Part shown: piece by piece, positions 9,532 through 18,395 of the stretch
Layout: each line of letters opens with the position of its first letter
How positions within the stretch are numbered: the stretch's first letter is position 1
NCBI GenBank assembly: GCA_001414345.1
Contig: LLCB01000574.1
Location: 1 to 21,535, forward strand
Length of the DNA: 21,535 bases
Origin: Hymenoscyphus infarciens
Taxonomy: Eukaryota > Ascomycota > Leotiomycetes > Helotiales > Helotiaceae
Direction: 5' to 3'
Translations under genes and position numbers: made by a program
The notes under the pieces: generated by a model
Database searches by the model: none
Seen by the model: the letters and a program-made list of their open reading frames with translations, nothing else
What the model was told of the DNA's origin: nothing

Positions 9532-11668
9532 ATGGACGTCAAGCACAGTCTCGAGGTGACCAAAGGTGCCTCTATGGTCGATCCTGTCGCAGTCTACACT
9601 AGTGACGAGAACTCTATCAACGAATCCCAAGAACTCTTGCGACCATTTCCAACTGAGGAAGAATTCGCAACCCTCCCTCGTGTCCCTGGCACGATTCCTT
9701 GGACTGCATGGACCGTCGCTTTCGTCGAATTTGCCGAGCGCTTCTCTTACTATGGCACAACTGCAGTTTGTAAGAAATGGAATCTGATTTTCGGTATCCC
9801 ACTTACTGACTTGGCGCACAGTTGTCAATTTTATCCAAAAGGATCTCCCCAAAGGATCCAAAACTGGAGCTGGTTTTCTCATCAAGCCCGGATCCGGTGC
9901 CCTCGGTCTCGGTCAACGTGCCTCAACTGGTCTGACAACCTGTAAGTTGAATTTCGCCAAAATTCGCTAATTGCGCCATCCCCACCCCAGAACCTCATCT
10001 TGTCTACCTTTAACCTGCAAGCACAAGGCCAAGTGGTGTCTTAAAGCTCCAAACTATCTCTTCTATTTTACTTCTCTTAGTCTTAGTCCAGTTTCCTCGG
10101 CTCGCTAACCGTATTTTAGTCAACTCTTTCTGGTCCTATTTCACACCACTCTTCGGCGCTTACCTGGCTGATCAATACTGGGGACGATATTTGACTATTC
10201 AATACGCCAATGTAGTCTCTATTGTCGGTCACATCATCCTCATTCTATCTGCAATCCCACCCGTCATCGTTCATCCAACCGCAGCCGTTTCTGTATTTTC
10301 CGTCGGTCTCGTCATCATGGGCATCGGGACAGGAGGGTTCAAATCAAATATTTCTCCTTTGATTGCCGAACAATACAAGGACGAGAAAGCCTATGTGCGA
10401 GTGAACAAGAAAGGCCACAAGGAAATTGTCGATCCTGCTGTGACGACTGCCCGAATCTACATCTACTTCTACCTCCTCATCAACATTGGATCTCTCTGCG
10501 GATCTTTGGCAATGGTTTACTCGGAACATTATGTTGGGTTTTGGCTTTCTTTCCTTCTACCGACGATTGTATACGCTTTGTGTCCTTTCGTTCTGTGGAA
10601 ATTCAAGAAGTCGTACACTTTGTCGCCCCCCACCGGAAGTGTGATGGCCAAGGCGTGGAAATTGATCCGCCTTGCATTCAAAGGAAGATGGTCATGGAAT
10701 CTTTCTACGACGCAAGTGCATCCCTGCCACTGAAAAAAATAGTTCTTACACTTTCTGACCCCCTTAATAGTAAGAAAAACCTCAGAGACCCCGATTTTTG
10801 GAGCCGAGTCAAGCCCAGTCAAATCAGAGCCCGCGGTGAAGTCATTCCAGCGTGGATGACCTTCGATGACGAGTGGGTTGACGAGGTCCGTCGTGGTGTT
10901 CTTGCTTGCAAGGTTTTTCTGTGGTATCCAGTATATTGGTTAGCTTACAACCAAATGACTGGTAATCTGGTGTCACAAGCTAGTACTATGGAACTCGGAA
11001 AGGTGCCCAACGATATCGTTTCCAAGTTGAACCCGATTTTCATTATCATCGTCATTCCTATCATGGATTTTGGAATCTATCCTCTCGTCCGAAAGCTCGG
11101 ATTCAATCTCTCACCAATCAAGAAGATCACCGCTGGTTTCATTTTGAGCGCTATGGCTATGATTTCCGCCTGCGTAACACAGGCTTACATCTACAAACTT
11201 TCCAAGTGCGGTGATAACATCAACGCCTTGACGAAGTCACAAAAGAAGATCGATTGTACCGCTCCAATCACTGTTTGGGTTCAAGTCTTCCCATATGCTT
11301 TAATTGGAATGTCCGAAGTCATGGCATCAATCACGAAGCTCGAATACGCCTACACCAAGGCACCAAAGAACATGCGTTCCACCATTCAAGCAATCGCTCT
11401 TTTCACATCCGCTGTCTCCAGTGCTCTTGGTCAAGCTCTCACTGCACTTTCCGAGGACCCTCTTCTAGTCTGGAATTATGGCTCTGTTGCTGTGCTGGCT
11501 TTCCTTGGTGGTATTGGATTTTACTTGACTTTCCGAAAGGCAGATAGAGAAGAAGATGCTCTTAATAATATGCAGAATAGTAAGTTTCTTGGGAGAGTAG
11601 AGGGGGATGAGGAGAATATTGCTACTCACGAGAGTGAGTTGAAGAGTGAGAAACCAGCTTTAAGTTAA
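9532..11668 (+). CDS. PTR2: Proton-coupled di/tripeptide transporter, PTR2 family
   Basis: Exons 9532-9769, 9822-9941, 10120-10711 and 10771-11668 join to a 615-residue protein, the usual length for fungal PTR2 (POT/PTR family, major facilitator fold, about 12 membrane helices, plasma membrane). The ExxER proton-coupling motif is at residues 66-70 (VEFAERFSYYG), followed across the first two junctions by TGLTT, FNSFWSY and GAYLADQYWGR, all standard family blocks. The later FYLLINIGSL matches the second PTR2 signature, and EYAYTKAPKNMRS the conserved C-terminal block. Intron lengths are 52, 178, 59 nt with branch points actgac and gctaac in the first two. The third intron (10712-10770) starts GCAAGT, the consensus of a GC-AG intron, and is required to keep frame: without it the frame stops at 10733. 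The ATG at 9532 is in good context, soon after a TATA box. The gene appears intact and functional. Confidence 0.92.
10712..10770 (+). other. GC-AG intron in PTR2
   Basis: The donor is AC|GCAAGT and the acceptor CTTAATAG. Splicing here joins phase 2 to phase 2 and links the block GRWSWNL to the downstream RDPDFW, the order expected in PTR2 proteins. No GT donor nearby gives the same frame. GC-AG introns are roughly one percent of fungal introns. Confidence 0.8.
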
Positions 11669-11927
11669 TGTGTTTAGCGAGGATTTGGATGGTGCCTGGT
11701 TAATGATGGAGATTGGAGATACCCCGGTTAATGATAATTCAAGTGTCAAAAACCATTTGTGCACCGAGGTGTTTCGCTCTTTCGCACTAAGGCTTACTAG
11801 AGTGACGTTCTTGGCAATTTTACTGAATGAAATTCTTACGTTGTCTTATTCGTACTTCGGAACGAGGTGCATAACTTATAAACAAGCACCACTCACTCCA
11901 CCTCCGAAACTAAGTCCTAGCTTGACA

Positions 11928-12770
11928 TTATTCAAATTCAAACTCCACCGTTTCAACCAACATTTCCACCTCCTCAAGCTTATCAACCTCTGGTCTCCAA
12001 AGCCACAAAACCTGCACCTCACCCAAAAAATGGCTCAAAAGAACATAACCCAAAGAACCCATCAATCCCAACATAATACCCCTCATTACCCCCGTACAAG
12101 TAGCGCTCACAAATTCAGAATACCCCTGGTACGTACGTGTAAAACCAAACAAAAAAGCGGAGATTTCCATAAGCAATAGAAGCCCCAATGTACGGCGCGA
12201 AGAAATTTGGGAGTAAAAGTCGATATACATACTCATCTACTAGAGATTTGAAGATACTTAGGATTGCCTCATGAATTCGCTCCGTCGTGTGAGTTGGAAG
12301 CATATATAGTAATTGTCGTAATTGATCCATAAAAGGGATGTCTTCCTATATGTTGCGTCGCGGGCCTGGAAGAAACCCCGGATTGTTGTAATGACCAAGC
12401 AGCGAGTATCCAGCATACTTGAGTGAAAATGCGAGCAGCTGGGAGACGCAAAACCGGTGGAATTAAATGAGTAGAATGTTCTATGAGCTCGGTGATACAA
12501 AAGGCTGTGATTATGTAGCGGTATAAGACTAGTCGCTTATGCGTTGAGGTGTATAGCATCATGGGCCATACCATGTGGACATCGCGGCAGATATTATCAG
12601 GAGGGTTTCGATCCAAAAGAGTCCTCTGGCGATGATGAGCATTTTAGAGTGGGGTTTGAGATGGAGGAGTTCATAAGATACTCTTTTGTGGAAACATTCG
12701 CCTAGCGTCATGAAACGAGCTACTTCGTCCCAGGCGTAACAAAGGTTATCCAAATGGGGCAACTGCCATA
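11928..12770 (-). pseudogene. Decayed multi-pass membrane protein gene, unrecognised
   Basis: Read on the minus strand, several adjacent frames are protein-like but do not join simply. From the 5' side: about 12762-12559 has LPHLDNLCYAWDEVARF, a basic stretch and a hydrophobic helix (ARGLFWIETLLIISAAMS); about 12600-12270 in another frame has further hydrophobic stretches; about 12330-12115 has NFFAPYIGASIAYGNLRFF; and 12236-11928 ends with hydrophobic helices (GVMRGIMLGLMGSLGYVLL), an acidic tail and TAA. A GTATGG donor near 12574 could make an intron, but I could not build one model without a frameshift. No start codon or first exon is visible before the AT-rich block begins near 12930, so the 5' end may be lost. 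The spacing of helices vaguely recalls wax-synthase-like membrane acyltransferases, without a diagnostic motif. Presumed pseudogene. Confidence 0.4.
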
Positions 12771-12929
12771 TTTCTGTAGCTTTATGCTACCAAAAAACCC
12801 CTGAAAAGTCTGTAAAGTAACCCCCCCTGAATAATCTTTGTTTCGCCAGAGACTAAGTAGAAAGCAATCAATGTACACGCAGCAATAGTACTTTCTAGTT
12901 GCCCTACCTGTCCAAATCAAGTCTCACGT

Positions 12930-13620
12930 ATATTATTCAGGTAATTAAATATGTTAATAAAAAAGCTATAATATAATTAGAAATATATAAGCACTTTTAA
13001 GCACTTTTAAGCGATATATAAGTATAAAATTGAAAGATACTTATATATATCTATTTATATTATAAGTTTTGCTTTGAATATATCCTCTATTACTTAGCTT
13101 ATAAGCTACATATTTCAGTATATATTTCGTTAACTCTAGTAGTTATAATAATAATAGTAGTATAAGCGAAAAGATATAGATATAAGTTAAGAGGTTAAAA
13201 GAGTATAGTATTTAATTTTAGTAGTATATATTTTTATATATATAATTAAAGAAAGTGCGAGTAAAACTATATACTATAATATATACTAGCTAAACGTTTA
13301 TATATATTATATATTCTCTTATTCTATTTAATAGTTTATATTTTAAAAAAGTAGAAATATATATATAAGCTAAATATATCTCTAGAAAGTAAAACCTTCT
13401 ACTATCTAAACTATTAGTTAGAAATTAGTTAGAATTATATTTATTTATAAATAAGTAAGAGTCAAAGTTATTAGTATAATAGAGAGCTTTTATATATAAA
13501 AAACCAAAAACTAATATTCTAACTTTTAACTTTCTAGAATATTTTTCTAAAATTAATAATATCTAAAGCAAAGTGTTTATAAAAAAATAAGTATCTCGCT
13601 TAGATATTTATTTTTACTCT
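12930..13620. repeat. Second AT-rich block
   Basis: Base composition falls abruptly to TA-rich sequence with long ATATAT runs and no usable open frame, then recovers near 13620. A short tandem (aagcacttttaagcactttt, about 12990-13010) stands near the left edge; aagcactttt also occurs in the first AT-rich block (about 209-218). CA/TG depletion is present but weaker than in 1-3530. I see no terminal repeats. It separates the decayed minus-strand gene from NPY1. Confidence 0.7.
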
Positions 13621-13938
13621 CTATGATCCGTGTTCTGGCAATTTGAGCATCATTTTAAACACGTATAAAAACGCTTATAGTATGCAAATAAAGTAAAAGG
13701 AGAGAGAGGCTTTTATTTAATGCCGGCAAACTTTTCGTTGTGTGCCGTGCTTGTGTAGCATGATAAGATTCTCAGCCCCTGAATCTGCAATTTTAAGAGG
13801 CATCGGTCAAACCACCCAGCTTCTGGTTCAATCTCAATACTTTCGCCCCTTACCTGAGAATGAAGTTATTCCGGGTTAAATGTTTCCCTATCTTTCTTCG
13901 GGGTTAAGAACAAGTCGTGCTGAGAAATCCGACCTCGG

Positions 13939-13943
13939 CCAAT
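13939..13943 (+). promoter_or_regulatory. CCAAT box and CT tract upstream of NPY1
   Basis: CCAAT (HAP complex/CBF type) at 13939-13943 is followed at about 14011-14035 by a pyrimidine tract of CT repeats. In fungal promoters such tracts usually lie just before the transcription start, which favours the downstream start codon at 14173 over the in-frame ATG at 13981. Confidence 0.4.
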
Positions 13944-14172
13944 GATGGAATAGTGAACCCCACCATTACATAGCCAGCGCATGTACTCGAGTAATCGAGC
14001 AAGCAACCATCTCTCTCTCTCTCGTTCTCCGTACTTGTTCCTTCTACCCCAAATATTTACGAATTCATCAAATTCTAGTTACATATTCATTTCCAGTCCT
14101 CATTTCGCAGTCCCAAAGTTCCATTTCCATCCCAACCGACATTACCGAGTCCGAGTCCAAGTCCAAGCAACA

Positions 14173-15480
14173 ATGCCCACCCCCGACCTCCCAGACCCAG
14201 CTCACCACGACGTCGACTCAATGCTCTCCCGAAAATTCGGTCGCGAAATCGCAAACTACTTCTCCGGATCCCCCCTAAACCGCGTCTCTTTCCTACGAAC
14301 AGATCACAGCTTCATTTCCAAAGCGCTCGTCCATCCTTCCACATCCTTCCTCCTCTTCAACGACCTCGCGCCTCTTTCGAAGGACCCCTCGAAATTGGCA
14401 TATGCGAAACATGAAGATGTGCGGAAATTGATTGGGGAGAATCCCTTTGAGAAGACGGAGGAGGAGATAGTAAAGAGTTTCAATAGTAGTGTTACGCTGC
14501 CGTTGGTGCTGTTCTTGGGATTGGATGAGGGGAAGAAGGAAGGGTTTGAACATGGGATTTATACTGGATCTCCGTATTTTGCGGTTGATGTTACGCCTAG
14601 GGGGACCGTAGAGAAGGAGGCGAAGAGTTTGATTGAGAGTATGAAGGCTAAGGGGTTGTCATTTACGGAGGGGAGGGTACATATGGCATTAAATGCTCCG
14701 GAAGGTATGGTAATTTTTCCGTAATCGAGGATCTTTTATTGATCTTTTATAGCTGCGATTTACGCCCACGCTCGATCGCTTCTCGATTGGAATGCCCGGA
14801 ATCCGTTCTGTGGTGGTTGCGGGCAGCCGACTCTTTCCATCAATGCGGGAACCAAGAGAGTGTGTCCTCCAACCGATTTCGCGTCTCTTCCAACACCCCA
14901 AGGAGGGGCAACTACAATTCCGGCCGAACCCCGTGAGAGAGCGGCTTGCGTCACACGGAAAGGAATTTCCAACCTTTCGTTCCCCCGAACAGACCCTACG
15001 GTCATTATGGCAGTCGTCAGTCATGATGCGAAGAGGATTTTACTTGGACGACAAAAACGATGGCCACCCCATTGGTATTCCACCCTGGCGGGATTCTGCG
15101 AGCCCGCAGAATCAGTTGAAGAAGCCGTTCGTCGAGAAGTATGGGAAGAATCCGGTGTACATCTAGGACGAGTCGTTATTCATTCTACGCAACCATGGCC
15201 ATACCCAGCGAACTTAATGATCGGTGCTATCGGACAAGCTCTGCCAGATGGAGAGAAAATACATTTAGAACATGATCCTGAATTGGAAGATGCAAAGTGG
15301 TTTGAAATGGACGAGGTCAAGGAGGCGTTGAGGGTTGGTACTAGTGGATTGGGGGAAGCAGCTGGGGAGGGGTATGTAGAGGGGAATTTGAGATTGCCTC
15401 CGAAGACTGCTATTGCAAACCAGTTGCTTAGAGCTGTTGCGGAGGGATTTTTGGATGTGGGGGAGGTTAGTAAGATTTAA
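14173..15480 (+). CDS. NPY1: NADH pyrophosphatase (Nudix hydrolase, NUDT12/NPY1 type)
   Basis: Exons 14173-14704 and 14753-15480 (intron of 48 nt, GTATGG...ATAG, phase 1) give 419 residues. The enzyme cleaves NADH and NAD+ to NMN(H) and AMP and also decaps NAD-capped RNA in relatives. The N-terminal domain carries LSRKFGREIANYFSGSPLNR and HPSTSFLLFNDLAPL; a zinc ribbon begins FCGGCGQPT (Cys197, Cys200); the Nudix box at residues 291-313 fits G-x5-E-x7-REUxEExGU exactly (start GFCEPAES, end REVWEESGV); the NADH-specificity motif SQPWPFP appears as TQPWPYP (323-329). The protein ends SKI, a non-canonical peroxisomal PTS1-like tripeptide, in keeping with the peroxisomal location of yeast Npy1. 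An in-frame ATG at 13981 would add 64 residues with no Asp or Glu; I prefer 14173 because family homology begins just after it. Intact. Confidence 0.92.
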
Positions 15481-15966
15481 AGAAATCCACGATCGGTGGT
15501 TTTTACTCCAGAGAAGGAGACATGGATCTCGAGATAGATTTTCTTGGAGAAGGGAAAGAGCATTTTGTATATATCTAGAATAGAAAGAACACGAGCTGGT
15601 GCTCTGTGTTTTGCTTAAACATTTCCTCACAAATCATGAACCCATGCTTAAGGTTACTTTGGCTGTTTGATGACATCCATCACTTTGCATCTTCAAATTC
15701 CCGGGTAACCGGTTACCAGATTACAATAAACCATCATATATGCAATCCCTCCACGCTCCTGATCTTTCCCATTTCCACTCCGTTGTACAAAATGTATTTA
15801 TATCCATCCCAGGATTCTAGGCAGGCTAACGCGCCGCCCCTTTGACCCTGTCAAAAATCTCGATTGACTAGATGGAACCCCCTTTTCATTTTCCTCAGAA
15901 TCACCTTTTCACCTCTCTCTTACACACCCGTGGGAAAGGGATAACCCACAACTCCCCACCAAAAAA
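15481..15966. other. Intergenic, with 14-bp perfect palindrome
   Basis: No gene is visible. The stretch includes the NPY1 3' region and the promoter of the next gene. ggtaaccggttacc at 15704-15717 is a perfect 14-bp palindrome, long enough to be a dimeric regulator site, though its function is unknown. Confidence 0.5.
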
Positions 15967-16934
15967 ATGGTTTCCAAAACAGCAACGATCTTCCTCCTGG
16001 CCCATGCCTCCGCCTCCCTCCTTGCCACCCTCATCTTACAGTGGTACAACAATTCCACCATCATCGATATTCCACCTGTAGTTCTGATCCAATTGACCAT
16101 CGTCCTTCAACTTATTTTCAACATTCCTACCTTTTTTGACACTAGAGGGCTTGAATTACTGTTGTCGTCTCATACCAAAATCCTCACGTGTGAGTTTTAA
16201 ACGGCACCTTGTTACAGCTTTTTTGCTGGGTCCTTTGTTGGCCCAACTGGGGGGGAGGTGGATGGGTTGGCTGGAATCGAATGGGTATGGGAGTGTGAGT
16301 GGGAAGGCGAGTGCTTGTTGGGAACAAGTTGGCTTGAGGGATCTGGATGTCATTCAGAAGAGTGTATGGTGTCGGGAGGAGTATGGGATGATGGGAAGGG
16401 AGGAGGCGAAGAGAGTGATTGGGGGACGGAGGGGGAGGGGGATGTATGTTGAGGATTTGGTGGGCGCTTGTATACAGCTTGGTATGGAGTTTGGGGGTGT
16501 CTGTCGGGTTGGGGGGGAGGTGGATGAGGAGTGGGATGTGGATAGGGTTGAGAATGAAGGGAGGAATAGGTACGTTTTTCTTTTCTTTTCGGTTATTCGG
16601 GTTAATTGTATTGATGATGACTGATTTTCGACACAGCGAGAGAACGCATATGAGATGGATCTTTGAGGAGTGTCATGCGAAGTTTGGAGCTGAGGTGCAA
16701 ATGATTTGGAAGAAGGGGGTGCGTTTATTTTCTTCTCCTCTTCTTTTCCCATCCTCACCTCCTGTCCCCCATCCTGTCTCGTTCGGCAAGTCGGATTGCG
16801 TGGATAATATCTTATAGAATCACAACATATACTGACAAATGAAACAGAAAGAGATGCCAGAACTTAAATTCAAGTCAGCTGTCACGGGCCAACTTGTTGA
16901 GCTGGATACTGAGACTATGCAAGTTAATATTTAA
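15967..16934 (+). CDS. Unrecognised protein with N-terminal membrane segments
   Basis: The model has four exons: 15967-16189, 16218-16569, 16637-16718 and 16848-16934 (247 residues). The last two introns are convincing: 16570-16636 (GTACGT...ACACAG, 67 nt) and 16719-16847 (GTGCGT...AAACAG, branch tactgac), with matched phases and a final TAA. Exon 1 encodes two hydrophobic helices (TIFLLAHASASLLATLILQW and VVLIQLTIVLQLIFNI) and a third hydrophobic stretch, FLLGPLLAQL, opens exon 2. The rest is soluble, Gly-, Glu- and Arg-rich and ends in RWIFEECHAKFG, KEMPELKF and TMQVNI. Exon 1 and exon 2 are in different frames; an ideal GTGAGT donor (16190) and TTACAG acceptor (16217) repair the frame but leave an intron of only 28 nt. 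A sequencing or real frameshift is the alternative. I do not recognise the family. Confidence 0.6.
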
Positions 16935-18395
16935 TATTAGACATATTATCCTCGACTGATTGGAACTTAATCTTATACAAAACCTTTGTAAAAAAAAAGA
17001 ATTGTCATAGTTAAGCTTCTTAACTCGTACTTGTTTAGAGACAGTATTAAACACTATGGCTGCGATTCCACAGCTTACTAAAAACTTCTTTTTGGCCCCC
17101 AAAGGGATTGGTTTACTCTTCATTTGATATTTTACTCGGAACTATATTTTGGAGACAAGAATAATAGCAGCTTATTTACAACTCTCTTCTTAGCCTCTTA
17201 TTCTAATTCTCATCCAAAAATCAAAACTCGAAAGTGCTCTCCAAAATGCTATTAAAAATGTACCTAGAATCTATCTTACCCCTCTAAATCGCCTCTCCAA
17301 CTCCCATACATCCTCATCTATCACAAGTTTTCATCAAGCTACCTCGTCTTAAACATCTTTATTCCAAAACAAACGGAACCAAAATTTCACAAAGTCCTAC
17401 ATCTAGGTCTACATTCGATAAAAACTTCCATCTCTCCCAACTTCCCAGAAATAAATAGAGTAGTAACTAAAACCCCTAAAAACCTATTCATGAATACTCA
17501 CTCAAAGGTTAATCCTACTATTAAGTTAGAGCATAAAAAGAAGTTTGCAAGTAAGCAATAAGTAAACCAACCCTCAAACAAGAGTTAATATTAGAGCAAA
17601 AGAGAAAACTCAAGTAAGCTAAGATTAAGCTACCCAAAGCATAAAATTCACCTCCTCTAATCCACTGTAGACACGTCGTCACCTGTCCTTATTGCCTTCA
17701 CTCCTCACTGATTTCGCTTCTTATACTCGAGTAGAGTTAACCAAATTTCATCTGATCTCCGTCTATTTCCCTAACACATCTAAGACAATTTAAAAATGGC
17801 ACGTGTAACAAACCAATTTTCAGACGAATTCCACCTACATTTTCAAAATCCATTTTCAGAATACATTTTCATCCAATCTTCCAAAGTATTTGAATCCTTC
17901 ATCATATATCTGAGAGAATTTTTCAAAAATGGTGACGGTGTAACGAACCAATTCATCAATAAGAGAGATTTTGGATTTTCATCTAATCTCCCCCCTTCCC
18001 GAGCTAAAAACGCCACCTAACTCTAAGCAACTATTCATAGATAATCCAGGAGTAGACACGCGCCCTTCGCCAAACTCAAATTTAAAAACTGGACGGTTTG
18101 GGAGGAACTAGTACTCCTCATATTTTCCCATGTTAAACTCTTCTACATGTGAGTGAGATCATTCTAGAGGGGAAAGGATACAAAAACAAAAACAAGGAAA
18201 GGGATGTAAAAAGGTGTACAGAGAGAGAGGGAGGGAGAGGGAGAGAGAGAGAGATAGAGTCTCAAAATCCAAGAAATCAAATTCCTCAAACGCCTTGCTA
18301 AAAGCAACCCTGTCTAAGAATACAATTTTCTCCCATCCGCTTTTCCCATCCCCTCACATACACCCCCCTACTCCCCCCCTTCAAACAATTGTGAC
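16935..18395. other. Convergent intergenic region, low-complexity
   Basis: This is the space between two genes ending toward each other. It contains no credible gene. It holds three 13-bp repeats starting cattttca (17838, 17851, 17864), a diverged direct repeat of about 28 bp beginning AAAAATGG and ending AACCAATT (17792-17818 and 17925-17953), and a GA-rich microsatellite (18220-18259). Confidence 0.6.
18220..18259. repeat. GA microsatellite
   Basis: An impure GA/GGGA run on the plus strand in the 3' flank of SSL2, about 140 nt beyond its stop codon. It lies in the likely 3' untranslated region of the helicase transcript, where it would read as a CT tract. Confidence 0.8.

Noticed and set aside
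11670..12179. 169-codon plus-strand frame just after PTR2
   Set aside because: Low-complexity composition and overlap with the more protein-like minus-strand frames; likely 3' untranslated sequence and a shadow.
15872..16081. 69-codon frame overlapping the start of the unknown gene
   Set aside because: Pro/Ser-rich frame shadow of exon 1; no support beyond being open.
16258..16452. Alternative frame (Gly/Glu/Trp-rich) over exon 2 of the unknown gene
   Set aside because: It stops at 16452 and does not connect to the downstream exons, while the chosen frame joins both later exons in phase.
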